A DNA stretch of 64,000 nt from Aldrovandia affinis (taxonomy: Eukaryota; Chordata; Actinopteri; Notacanthiformes; Halosauridae): positions 1,240,001-1,304,000 of the forward strand of contig JAINUG010000048.1 of NCBI GenBank assembly GCA_029706075.1. The letters are read 5' to 3'. The notes beneath the pieces are model-generated. The model saw only the letters and a program-made list of their open reading frames with translations. It was not told the DNA's origin and did no database searches. This document shows positions 22,259-34,400 of the stretch, one piece after another. Position 1 is the first letter of the stretch. Every line of letters starts with the position of its first letter. The position numbers were made by a program, and so were the translations under genes.

Positions 22259-22747
22259 GAGCCTGGAGGATGGGTGTGCAGGGGTGACTTAAGCCAGCCC
22301 AGAGGAAGAACCTTCGTACTGCCGAGTCCTTCAGCGGGGTTTACACAGAAATCATCATATTCTGTGTTTCCATACAAGGAACCACTGTTCTATTTGTTAA
22401 CTGTTTGCTTTTTGAACACTAATGTGTGCTTCACTTTTTTCTGCTTGTGTAGAAAGCCAAGGCAATGACATCCGTGAGTTGTAAAACCTGATGAAGTGCT
22501 GCTAGTGGCCCAGAGCCTCAAATTCTGGCCCTGTTATTTTCTAGCAGACACAAGGCCCATCTAGGGTGTCATGGCGTTAATTGATTTGACTTTTGACAAG
22601 TTAATCTGAATTAACAAACAGTTTGTAGTTTCGGTGTTTGATGAGTGTTTTCATTGTGTGATGTTTTTTTGTGCCGAATGCCTGTATTAATTTTATTTTG
22701 TTGCACAGTGGCTGGTATCTGTGGGCAAGTGCAGAGTATCTGTTGAA

Positions 22748-22753
22748 AATAAA
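22748..22753 (+). promoter_or_regulatory. b4gat1 poly(A) signal
   Basis: AATAAA lies 490 bases after the stop codon. Confidence 0.6.
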
Positions 22754-22898
22754 TTATTCTGACACTCCTGACTGCACAAACAATTAATTGATTAATCTTT
22801 TTTTTTTAAACTGCAAAATGTTGCATATTACAGAATTCTAAATTCAAGTTTTTTCCTCAATCAAAGCTTTATTCAAACTTTTGAGACACAGGCCTATT

Positions 22899-23144
22899 TT
22901 AACAGCATAAAACAATAAGAATTATGAAGGAAATGAAACACCATTCAGTAGGCCTAACAAAAACAATATTCCTTCTGAAATGAAAAGGACTGTCCGACAG
23001 CGGAGGCAACTTGGGGGGGATCTCCCAACTTTCGAGTCCCGATTGGTTTTTATTTAAGAATATAAGCATATCCACGTGTTCAGGGGTGAACCGTGTGCGC
23101 AGCCTGTTCATAGTAAGACCAGCCACTGAGAACACCCGTTCCAA
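22899..23144 (-). pseudogene. hAT-type transposase C-terminal fragment
   Basis: The frame reads MERVFSVAGLTMNRLRTRFT, then PEHVDMLIFLNKNQ, which is the dimerisation segment found at the end of hAT (ZBED1-like) transposases. Nothing upstream in frame continues it, so it is an isolated scrap on the b4gat1 3' side. Confidence 0.7.
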
Positions 23145-25380
23145 CGGAACCGATGTCCTGGGAGTGCATAAATACTGTCATGCCAACTTTGCCAGTCTAG
23201 GGAAATGCAGAAGTAACATTAGGCGTGCTTAGCGAATTCAAGAGACCACACTATTGTCGGCTGAGGTAACGTTAGGCTATACAAAATATAAAAATGTTTT
23301 GTCGATCGATCATCGATTAATCATTAACATCCCTAACTGAAACTGAGATGACAGGACACCAGTGAAACCTGTTGAAAAATGCCATATGATATACGGATTT
23401 TGGCATCAGAAATATTGAGCTTGGCAGGACTACAGTCCATTTGCGTGGTTATAACTGCATAACTTTTTAGTAATTGAGCCCAGTGGAGACGTCAGGAACA
23501 AAAGAAGCACAGATAAAAGACTTCTCCTGGCATCTTGTCTCTTATCTTTTTATTTCATCCTAATTTGTAAGTTGCTTTTTGCTGTTATTGCATTCATTTT
23601 CTTATAATGCTGTCAAATACTGTACTGTGAAGTCCGTTCTGAAAGAATTTGTTAGGGGTTTTGATGAAATTGCGCTCAGTCTTAGGAGTACCTGCAGAAA
23701 TATCATGAAAACAAAGGAGAGAGAATAATTCCTGTGACTACTAGGCTAACTGTATAAAACATTAGGATGTATATATTTTTTCTATTTGTTTTTATAATGT
23801 AAAAAGTGTCACAACAAATGAAAAAGCTATAAAAAAAAATGTTGGGTGCATTTGTTAGCAGAGGTTCACAAAGCCATGTGCTATTCAAAGTCTAGTCATA
23901 CATTTTTGTGAATACTCTTTGAATTGTGGTAAAATGCTTGTTAAAGGAGGATCCATTTCAAATCATAATAGTGGTCATATAACCAGATTGGCTGTCAATT
24001 GCAGGAAGCAATGATTACACCACTGCCAAGAAGTTACATTAATTGAGCCCCTACCCAATGTTCTGCACAATTTTTCCATCACCTGCAACAAGAGACATAA
24101 TTGTGAGTGTGTTTTGGTCACATTCTTTCAGTCTTGTGATTGATTGGAATGGATCCTTTTGCTTCTTTATGTTCCCCTTGTGGTTCACATTGTAGAATAG
24201 CATATTCCTTAGGCTCTCGTAATTCTGACTGTCCGAGCCCACAAGGTGGCCAATATTGGCGTGCAGTTGATGCCAGAAAAGGGATTGGCATGTCCAAGAC
24301 CTTCAAAGCAAGAGTAAGATTTAAAGCAGGTCTGGCCTGAATGAAACCACACATGTGGCAAATGTTATTTGCAGGGATTCTACATATTGTCGAGTGGGAG
24401 GAGGGGTGTTGTAAAATATTGCTTAGTATTTCAGTTGTACCATTTCAAGTCCTATTCTTCTTCCATTTGTATAAATGTTTTATGACTAATTAAGGTGAAA
24501 TTGACAAATTAAGTGTGCCACTTAGGCTTTGTACCCTTGCTTCTCAGTTTGACTATTTGATTGGAGTACACGTGCAGTTTGTTTTGTTTGTGTGAAACAT
24601 CTGTCTCAAGCTTAAGTAGTTATTCAGTTACTTGTTTTAGGCCCTACCAAACAACTGTTTACTCTTCACCTATTTATTTATTTATTTATTTATTTATTGG
24701 GTGGATTTGTCCTCCAGTATTTAATTAATTCAGAGCTTCACTGGAATTCAATCGAGAAAAACTGCTCTAATTAAGGACTGGAATGTGAGGTTTTGTGAAT
24801 GAGAGGAGCTACCACAGGCTGCTTTTCACTGGCTCCTATAAATTAACTCCACACAATAAAAACACTGATTGGTTCAAGCCTCTGTATCAGCAATAGTGCA
24901 AGTTGGCTCCAACTATTAGGCTATGGGATTCAGTAAAACCTCACTCTCCCAGAACTAGTTCTAACCACCACACTCAAGACTTGCAACAGTGTTCTGGGAG
25001 ATTTAATGAGTGAAACACAACTTTCATAATAATAACTGAATAACATCAGTTTGTAATGTGATATTTTATATGGTTTTTTTCTTTCTATTTAAAGCTTGCT
25101 TTGAAGAGATTATTATTTTCTCATTGGTCTGGCTTTTTTGTTGTTGTTAAAGCGTGCTCTTTGTGCTTTAGTTCATCAATAAATGACACCTAAACTCAGA
25201 GCATTGGACACAGTCATTTTACACACTCCTCCTGTTCGCATAGCTTCAGTTGTCCAAACATTGTATAAACAAGCCTTCTAAAACATTCTAATTACCAAGG
25301 GGTTTTGAACTGTTGTTTCAGAATCAGTGCCGTTGAGTACAGCCTTTTAAATGAGCTGTTGGCAGTTGTGTTAAAAATGG
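23145..25380. other. Intergenic DNA without a recognised gene
   Basis: Short open frames near 24050-24350 lack recognisable domains. An (ATTT)n run occurs at about 24668-24700. Otherwise I see nothing I can support. Confidence 0.55.
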
Positions 25381-25384
25381 GGTC

Positions 25385-25730
25385 CAGGGCCCCAGGTAAA
25401 GCACTCCCATCGGGAGTGCAAGCTGTCTACTGTAGTCGCGGTCGAAACCCGACTGCATCAGTCCGACTCTGGCCAGGTGCCCCGATCGGGGGCTATTGGC
25501 TGTCTGCCTCATAGGGTGGGAGGAGGGATAGTCGGCACAAGCTCGCCAGGGAACAGTAGGGCGTTCCTAAAGAGCAGGTGGGCGAAGTTCCGTCCCGGAG
25601 GAGGAACTCAGGATATTAGCTTGACACGGAGGACGGACGGCGGGCTCGTGAGGTGGGGGCAAATTGAAATAAATAGAGGGCTGAATTGGCTACTAAATTG
25701 GAAAAAAATTGGAAACAATTATTATTTTTA
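25385..25730 (+). mobile_element. tRNA-derived SINE copy
   Basis: The head reads GGGCCCCAGGTAAAGCAC, then a box-B-like GGTCGAAACCCG at about 25440. A long body follows and the tail contains AAATAGAGGGCTGAATTGG and CTACTAAATTGG with an A-rich end. This is the longest copy of the family in the window. Confidence 0.7.
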
Positions 25731-25797
25731 AATTGGATCCACTCTTAGCACTGAATAGAATCATTTTCATGATTTATGCATCTTAAACAGTGGCTAC

Positions 25798-26300
25798 TAC
25801 AGGTAACTGCCAAAATAAAGGAAACATCAACATAGTGTCTTAATAGGGCATTGGGCCACCACGAGCCACTAGAACAGCTTCAATATGCCTTGGCATAGAT
25901 TCTGCACACGTCTGGAACTCGGAGGGATGCAACACCACTCCACAATAAATTAATCATTTGGTGTTTTGTTTGTGGTGGAAAAAGCTGTCTCAGGCCCTGC
26001 TCAAGAATCTCGAATGAATGTTAAATTGTGTTGAGATCTGGTGAGTGAGACGGCCAAAGCATATGGTTTACATCGTTTTAATGCTCATTAAATCATTCGG
26101 TGACCACTCACTGAATTGTCATCCTGGAAGAGACCACTCCTATCAGGAAAGTAATTACTTAGAATGGGTTTGTATTTTGACATTTACCTTGCCCTCTAAG
26201 GGGTTTAGTGGTTCTAAACCATGCCAGGAAAATGCACCCCACACCATAAAAGCCACCAGCATCCTTCATTTACTCAAGTGAAATCACTCTTTGCTTAAAG
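25798..26300 (-). mobile_element. Tc1-like transposon fragment
   Basis: The left end CAGGTAACTGCCAAAATAAA is a widespread fish Tc1 terminus. The following sequence is decayed antisense transposase (for example GGCATTGGGCCACCACGAGC at about 25848). The opposite terminus is missing, replaced by LINE sequence from about 26335. Confidence 0.65.
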
Positions 26301-26334
26301 TGATCAGTAAAACGTAGTTATGCTACCGCACGTC

Positions 26335-26945
26335 TGGTGTTCAACCAACCCAAGTTCACACATGTCACCCCTCTACTCACCTCTCTTCACTGGCTCCCTA
26401 TTGCAGCACGCATCAAATTTAAATCACTGGTGCTGGCTTATCAAACTGCTAGAGGAACTGCTCCTTCCTACCTCCAGTCACTCATCACACTCTACACCCC
26501 AGCCAGACCCTCCGCTCCACCTCCTCGGGCAAACTGACTGTCCCTTCCCTGCGGGCGCCCGGCAGCCATTCCTTGCGGTCTCGCCTCTTCTCTTCTGTCC
26601 TGACCCCCCAGTGGTGGAACAATCTTCCGCACTCGGTCAGGGCCGCAGAATCACTAACCATCTTCCGCAAGAGACTCAAAACCCACCTCTTCAGACTCCA
26701 TTACTTACAGACTTACTTACAGACTCCACATTAATTGTCATCACCACTGCTTTCATGTTCAAAACTGCATTTTGTAATATATATCTATGTTGACTTGTGT
26801 TAAAGGTACAGTTTGCAGCTGCCAACGATTATGTCTATTCCTGTATCACGACACTGATCTCCGGCGCGGACTATGATTAATTTTACCATGTATTAATGCA
26901 CATTTTGTAAATCGCACTGGATAATAGTGTCTGCTAAAGTGTAGG
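26335..26945 (+). mobile_element. L2-type LINE 3' end
   Basis: A plus-strand frame at 26337-26537 reads HVTPLLTSLHWLPIAARIKF, then KSLVLAYQTARGTAPSYL, the usual C-terminal region of fish L2 elements. After a frameshift, about 26610-26700 continues with WNNLPHSVRAAESL-type sequence. The 3' tail near 26880-26940 has the GGATA motif (26919-26923) and TCTGCTAAA, but its stem is no longer fully paired. Confidence 0.75.
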
Positions 26946-28319
26946 AGGAAAGTTTGACGGCAGTCAGAAATTTAGCAACGAAGGAAGTATAGGGTGATCG
27001 AAAAGTGTGCAGCAGTTATACTGTGGAGAGACTTTTCGACCATTCTGTAGATACACTTTACATATTTACAGACAAGGTGAAATTACGTTTTTTACGGACT
27101 GTCCGTAAATGTACGGACGGTTGGCAACCCTGGAAAAAAACAATCTATTTTTGGAAAATCAGTATTCTTTGATGGTCAACTCAAGTTTCCAATAAAGTTA
27201 AACAGACCCTCATCATAAAAGATGCCTTGTTGGCTAATGTTAGGCTAAGCAAAATGGATTTAAAAAGAAAACCGAATTGGACTGTAGAGGAGGTAGACTC
27301 GAAAAGGCAATATGAAACAAATGTGCCTCATAAATAAATAAATAAGAATACGAACCAGTGCCAGATGTTGCCTTCTTTTTTCCTTTGGATAGAACATTGT
27401 ACCATTTTACTATATTCCAGACCCCTACTATATTCAGTCCTTCTCAGTGGTAAGAGTACACATCTTTTGATTTAGTATCTCGGGCAGCAGCAGGAGGGCA
27501 GCAAAGTGTGCAGTTATCCATCACACTGCTGCAGGTCTTAAGGTCTATACATGCTCGCGTGACTGCTGCGACGCAACATCCTCTGCAACACGTCGCAGAG
27601 GTTGCGTTGATGTTGCAGAGGGTGTTGCAGAGGATGTCACGTACCTAGCACAAAAATCTAACTCGCAACATGTCGCGTAGATGTTGCACAGCATTGATTG
27701 GTTGGTTAGTGAATGGAGGCGGAGCTGTCATGGTCATAGTTCATCGAGCTAGTACATATTTTTTACATTTTACATTTTAAGTATTTAGCAGACGTTTTTA
27801 TCCAGAGCAACATCCAGATTAGGGGAAAAAGATAAAAGCAGCGATTTTTTTAATTCTGTGAAAAGACAGAAAAAGACCATCCTTCATTTCCCTTAATACA
27901 TTAACATTATTTTCAAGGGTCGTCTGCTGGTTTCTTTGTTCCACGTGAATTTACTCTATTATTTTAATGCTATAAAGGTGAGTTGCTCGCACACAAGCTG
28001 CTTTCATGACAGGCGTACACCCTTTTTTTCAAAGGTCTTCACGCCACAGTCTTAATACTTAATACTTAACTTTTACTCCTGGGACATTTTAAACAAACTT
28101 TGCCACCCTGTACAAATTCACGTAGCTTAAACCTTATATACTGTCCCTGTTGTTTTTTTATTATTGCTGAAGTTGCATCAGGATTTGAACAGGAAAGACT
28201 GCATTTTACACTTTTGCTCAACTCTCTCGGGAAATACAATCACCTTGTGTCTACACACATGGGCATACATTTTCATACGTGCCAACCATCACCTTGTGTT
28301 TACACTCATAGAAAATGTC
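26946..28319. other. Intergenic repeats of unknown family
   Basis: About 26946-27130 has hairpin-forming segments (GTCGAAAAGT-type arms, and TACGGACTGTCCGTAA at about 27096). 27159-27213 repeats the segment at 15323-15375. 27540-27700 holds CGCAACAT/ATGTTGC inverted motifs that look like a DNA-transposon remnant. 27760-27810 is a minus-strand L2 tail (GCAGACG…TATCC). No gene. Confidence 0.45.
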
Positions 28320-28476
28320 ATCACCTGATTCAACTAATCATGGTCTTGATTGTAGACTATGACAAGTAAATTAGTTGAATCAGGTGTGTTAGTGCTGGGC
28401 TGCAACCAAAGCCTGCAGCCACACTGGCCCTTCGTGGATAAGATTGGACACCCCTGTGCTATATGACATAATCCTT
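28320..28476. mobile_element. Palindromic MITE fragment
   Basis: CACCTGATTCAACTAATCA (about 28323) is mirrored by TTAGTTGAATCAGGTG (about 28370). It is related to the element at 6738-6942. The outer left arm is missing. Confidence 0.5.
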
Positions 28477-28480
28477 TAGA

Positions 28481-29453
28481 ACGGGGGTATTAAAATCCAG
28501 GCCTCCAGGTCCGCAGTGTCTGCAGGTATTTGCTCCAACCACGCACTACACCACCTGATTTTGAATAATTAGTTTACCCCCTTGTTCCAGGAAGCGAGCT
28601 AATTAGTGAAATCGGGTGGTGTAGTGCTCCCTAGAATTTTGAAAAGCACAGCTGGTGGTAGAGCCTTCTCTTTTAGAGCTCCTCTGTTGTGGAACGATTT
28701 ACCAAAGCATGTTAGGGATTCGGACACAGCTTCAATTTTTAAGTCTAGATTAAAAACATATATTTTCAGCCTAGCCTACTGCCAAACATAGTCTAGGTAG
28801 AGAGATGGAGAAGGCCATGCCCTAGTGTCTTATGGAGTGAGAAACTTTCCATACTGTCACCTCCTCAACGTGTTACCACCACTGTTAGGCTAGTTATCCT
28901 TGATCGGGTGTGGATGGTTTGGAACTCTCTCATGGCTGTGTGTATTCTCTGTCCCTCTCCTAATAGGTATGCTGCCATAGCTTACACCTGTCAGGGCTAT
29001 CTGTATATTTCCTATGCTTGTGCTCCCCTGCTCTCACATAATGCTACTGGCTATAGCACTGCTTTTTTCTGACTGCATGTTCTCTTCTCTGCCTCTGCCT
29101 CGACCTCAGACTTGGGGGCACCCTAGATCCTGCGAGAAGCGTGAGCTGCCCCATCAACCCTCATCCCCACATCTACCCCAGTCCCTGGATCTGGACCCTC
29201 TTCACGTGGTTTAGTCTGGTTCCTCCCAAGGTTTCTCCCTGTCAAGGGAGTTTTTCCTTGCCACCGTCTCCTTAGACTTGCTTTTGGGGGGGTCTAGGCC
29301 TGGGTTCCCTTCTGTTAAGCATTTTGTGACAATTAATTTGTGAAAAGCGCTACACAAATAAAATTTGATTTGATTTGATTTGCGTGGTTGGAGTAAATAC
29401 CTGCAGACACTGCGGACCTCAAGGCCTGGATTTGAATACCCCTACTTTAGAAA
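28481..29453. mobile_element. Palindromic MITE split by an L2-type LINE 3' end
   Basis: The left half (28481-28627) ends in a small hairpin (ACTACACCACCTGATT / AATCGGGTGGTGTAGT). The complement of its outer arm appears only at 29381-29453 (GCGTGGTTGGAGTAAATACC). Between them, 28628-29380 (+) is a LINE 3' end coding AGGRAFSFRAPLLWNDLPKH and then SIFKSRLKTYIFSLAY, a long 3' UTR with GGGAGTTTTTCCTTGCC, and a (GATTT)n tail ending exactly where the MITE resumes. Confidence 0.75.
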
Positions 29454-29749
29454 GAGGTTGCCTTTTTTAACTGAAAAATTACAATTATAGACTGGCAGGT
29501 GAAATCAGCTGGGGCCTAATTGTTGAAAGTGTGGACGCCTGGTCACTGAAACTAAACCATTTGTAGAAAATGTAACATTCAATGACAGAGCAATTGGCAA
29601 TGAGCCAAACCTGCATTGCGTTTAAGGAAAAAAAATTAGGCAGAACTTACACACGTTTTCAACAACCTTAATTGATCAAGAGATACACACTGCTGTTTTT
29701 GTCGATAAATGTGCAATCCAACCCAAGTCCCGATATTAATATTGATTTT

Positions 29750-31400
29750 AAAGTGCAAAATGATATCAAGTTTTTAAATGTTGAATGTTAGAAGTCTCCT
29801 CCCGAAAATCGATTTCATTCATGTTTGGCTAAAAGCTGCTGACCCAGACATTTGATGGTCTCGGAAACTGGTTGGAAAAAACGATCTCCGATTCAAATAT
29901 TGGCATTAATGGTTACAAATGGCTTTAAAACAGATCGCAAAGCCAATGGTGGTGTTGCAATGTATGTAAAGGATGAGCTCTCCATCCATGTCTATTCTAA
30001 CCTCGGTTACTAGACCAAAGAAATTAGAATTTCTAGCTCTGAACATTAATCTTGCCACTTCCTTGAAACTCGTTATCTCTTGCTGCTATAGACCTCCTGC
30101 TGCAACATTTGATTCTCTGGGAAATATCTGAATTGTTATCACAATATGTAAATGCTGAATTTGTGCTCATGGGCGATCTAAACTGGCTAACTCAGACCAG
30201 TTTAAGAAAGCTCCGATAGCTTCTGAAACTCTTAAACACCTATGCTCCGAATGTTCCTAGTTCGTAAATCCTAATCTCAGACGTCCAGACTGTTCTACAC
30301 TCCTAGATTTGATTCTTACAAACACTCCGCATAAATATACTGGTGTCAGCGTCTTTTGTAATGATCTCAGTGATCACTGCGCTGTTGCATGGGTGAGAAG
30401 TTAAATCCCGATTCATAATCAAAAGAAACTATAAAATATCTGTTGAACAGGGCCCCAAGTAGCATAGCGGTCTAATGCACTCCGCCGGGAGTGCAAGCTG
30501 CCTACAGTGGTCACGGTTCGAAACCAGACTTCTGGCTGTCCGCTCCAGGGGGCGGTGAGGAGAGGGTGAATCTAAATAAATAGAGGGTTGCTACTAAACT
30601 GGGGGAAAAAATTGGAAACAATTTATTATAAAATGCACATTTTGTTGAACATGCTTTCCTTCATGACATACAGTAGGCTCATGCTGACTTGCATGTCCAA
30701 AAAGCTTGATTCGGCCACAAGACACGGTTCCAATTGTAGTTCAGATGTAGTTTGACAAATTCAAAGACGCCTGGTTCTCCCCAGAGCTCTCAGCTCTCAT
30801 TCATGAGTGTAATTTCGTATGGGCAAAGGCTAGAGAGTCAAACGAGCCTCGTGCTGGCTGAAGTTCAGATTCCTTCTGAATAAATGCAACTCTTTCATTA
30901 GAAAATTCTGTGGGGTCTCAGAAAATATGAACAATCCGTCCAAATTTTGGAAAACCAAGTCATTGATTAATACCTCCGTCTCATCCTCACTCCCACAACA
31001 CATTAATCATGTCTCTCAACTTATCACTGATAAACAGTGTATTGTTCATCTTTTTAATCAACACTTTATTTCTAATTGGCATCTATTTGATAATTAACCC
31101 TGGTCCTCAGGCTATAACCGCTCCTCCTGACCGTATGAAATCTTGTTCTTTTAATCTCCAGGGCTTCTCAGTTTCTGCAATTAAAGCCATTGATTCTAAT
31201 AAGCTGGCAGGACCCGATGGTCTGGGGCCTTATTTCTTTAAGCTTGCAGCTGATCTCATTTCTGAGCCTCTCATTCACAGTTTTAACCTCTCCCTCCTCT
31301 AGAATAGTATGCCTGTGGTCTGGAAAACTGCTTTTGAAAACTGCGGTAAAACCCACCCTTGAAAGGTGATGATCCCTCTATCTTAATAACTACTGCCATA
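29750..31400 (+). mobile_element. Decayed LINE (endonuclease and polymerase remnants) interrupted by a SINE
   Basis: Scattered frames resemble a LINE: GYK…KGGGVAMYVKDELSIHVYS-like text at about 29900-29995, a LMGDLNW motif near 30170, then after the SINE FKDAWFSPELSALIHECN (30760-30815), NNPSKFWKTKSLINTSVSSS (about 30930-30990) and LAGPDGLGPYFFKL (31205-31245). Many stops and shifts; clearly dead. Confidence 0.7.
30450..30626 (+). mobile_element. tRNA-derived SINE inserted in a LINE
   Basis: The head GGCCCCAAGTAGCATAGCGG (box A region) and GGTTCGAAACC (box B) are well kept. The tail contains AAATAGAGGGTTGCTACTAA and an A-rich end. Flanks TATAAAATATCTGTTGAACA (30430-30449) and a similar TATAAAAT…TTGAACA (30627-30650) look like an imperfect target duplication. 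Confidence 0.85.
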
Positions 31401-31499
31401 TTTCTAAACTATCAGTGCTTGCCATGGTCTGGGAATCATTGGTTAATGCCAGTCTTGCCCTTCCTCAGACTTTGGTGAGATGGCCTTTAGTGACTACAC

Positions 31500-34400
31500 C
31501 CATGGAATCTTTCACAAAAATCCACTAAACTTCAGTGTTTCATCCCCATAGCAGATTTTTAATTACTAGTTGATTACTGATTTGTAATTGTTTGTTTTTA
31601 TGTCCCAAGCAGGGCTCCTCTGAAAAAGAGACTTTGGTCTCAGTAGTACCTCCCTGCATAAATAATGGTTAAATAAAAAAATTCAAAAATTGTTCCCACC
31701 CCTCCATCCATCTTTCTTTCCTCCTCACTCCAAATCGCCTCTTCTGACTTTTCCGCCATCTCCTTTCTTGCTTTCTCTTTTTAGAGTATCATTCCCCAAC
31801 GCCCTCATTTTTTAGTTCTTTCTCCTTTTTCTGTCAATCTCTACGTTTCATCCCTCCCCTCCCTTTTCACAACATCAAACCCTCTTTTATCCCTACTCTC
31901 CCCTTGTCTGTCTGTCTGTATCCTCCAGTACCCCACCTCCCCGCCCAACCTTCCTTCATAGAGTGACAGAAGGTGAAGGGGGGTGTGTGTGTGGATAAGG
32001 GGATGCATTAAGCAGGTTTGGTGAGGTAAATCAGGGTTTATCTCAGCAGATTTGGGTAGGGCACCTTATTAGGGTCAGAGAGCTTTATGACACAAGCAAT
32101 TAGGGCTGGCTCTTCTCTGCACGATAACAGGAGGTCTTATCCAGCAAGATTAGCTCCCCTCAAAGGAAGAGGGGGTTAAAAAAAGAATCATGTTTCGGAC
32201 AAGTAGACTTGCAGGGTGCTGCTGAGCCTTGAGGGTCCAATTTATGGGCTGATTTTGCCATTTGAAGGTGCCCAGAATCTAGCAGAATCTCAAGTTCCCT
32301 TCATTTTGGAATGACCAGTACAAACTGACCTGGCTGGTCACTGACAGGAGGACATACACAACCTCACTCCATGCCACTGCAAGCTCTATCTAACCTCACT
32401 ATCAGCACTATCTAACCTCAGAGGGGCAGTGCTAGCACTGGGAACTGAACTCTGAAGGAGGACATGGGTGGAAGGGTCAGGTGTCAACAGAGTAGCTCCC
32501 AAGCGGTGAAAATAGTTTGGATATGAAGTCGAATGGTTTAGAAATTAAAATATCTAAGATCCCGACAGCAGTGCATGAAGCCCCCAACAGGCACTATTTA
32601 TCTGCCACTGCTAATTCAGATTAGTTGTTGATGGCTAAATTACATTATTGCATGATTAATATTTGCTTAGCAAACACCCTTGTCCACACTAGATGGCTTA
32701 AAATACAAATTATCCTTTTATACAGCTGGACTGCCCAACTATTTACTATTAATCAATAAAGTAACTTGTTTTATGGATCTTAAATTAATCAAATGTATCT
32801 ACTAAAATTCATTTTAGTCATAACTTTGTGTTCAAACAAACTAATTTCCAATAACCCATATTGTAACAAAGAAGTAATACGTGGGAGCTTGGGTTATTTT
32901 CAAATAATATCCCTTCATGCAGGTGGCTATTTTAGGTCTAATTAGTTACTGAAGCAGTTTAGGTCAAGTGCCCTGTCTGATCTTAAAACCATATGGTTAC
33001 AGGATCCTTAGCAATTGCCCATTGATGAATACTTGATTTTGAAAGGCACGGTGGGACTCCAGAGATATCAAGCAAGTATGAAATTATATGTATAACAGCC
33101 TCCATCCTGACAGTCTTATCTGCAGTTATTTTTTCATTTGGTCTGGCTGTTTTGACAGTGTAGACTTAAAGGGACAGAGAGGGATTCTGCAGGGCAGCTT
33201 TTATGAAGTCAAAGGCCAGTGGATTCTAGGGTATTAGTATCTATACCAAATGTTACATCAGGGCTTCAAGACAATGTGTGGTTTCAAATGGAAGCCAAGA
33301 TAATTATCAACAAAAAAAAAACATCTGCTGAGGAAAATGCTGCAACCAAGGGATTTACATGGTTATTACTGTTACAGAATAGAGTTGGCAAAGAAGATTT
33401 TTTAATTGTGAGAAATTGCTCATATTTGATTGCAATTGATTATAACCCTCTAGACAGATAGGTGCCAGGTGATGATAGGAATAAACACAAATAAAACTCT
33501 TTCAGTGATGTAAATTGCTCAAAGACTTATACTGAGTGATGTGATGTAAATTAGTGTTCCTTTTAAATTAGACGTTTCGTGTACTTGGGTAAGTAAGGGC
33601 TTTTTGTGTCCAATGATAAAAATGTCAGAATTACTGCTCTGGGGAGTCTTAAAATATATTACATTATCAAAAAATTATTATTAAATATAATTATATAATG
33701 AAATTAACTGACTGTATGGTTTCTTCATTTTAATCTGTGAGGGCAAACTAACTCCACTGCCTAAGGGTCTAGGTGACAATGTGATGTCACCTCTAGTCAC
33801 AACAAGATAGCAGACTCACAAGATGCTCTGCACCCATTTTAAACATCCGTCTCACTTAATCATGTACTGGCTTAGCATCTATCAGGGCCTGCTTTGGGAG
33901 CAGTTAGCTTGTCTGCTAATGGAAAAAAGCCCAGTGTGTCATGAGTATCATGTTGTTGGCAGGTAGAGCTCAGTTCCCGATCAGACCCAGGGCAAGCTTA
34001 ATGAGACGTGACACCGTCCAGAGGAGGAAAAATCCAGCCCCGGGGATATAGGTAATCCTTCTCACCAGCCTTCTCAGCCTCACCAACCTTAAACCCAGCC
34101 CCTGTCAGTTTAATTAATAAAGCATGCACATAAACACACACACACACACACACAAATATGTGCCAACATGTTCCCCCCCATCATACACATACAAACAAAC
34201 AAATATTTACCAACACACATATGTATTCATGTCCAGCATGTAGATACCAGTATGCTCTCACATACACATTTAAATATGCATTTATGACATTTTGGCACAT
34301 ACAATTACACAGATGGAGATACTGCTATCTGGGAAGAGCTAAACCATACTTCTCAATGTAGAAATCTTACTAAAATGACATGCAAACAAACATGTATCAA

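Noticed and set aside
24051-24354. Pair of minus-strand ORFs (63 and 78 codons)
   Set aside because: No domain recognised and the frames overlap each other; could be retroelement debris but I cannot support a name.
30450-30530. Functional tRNA gene
   Set aside because: The box A and B motifs belong to a SINE: the arms do not fold into a full cloverleaf, and the family tail and target duplication are present.
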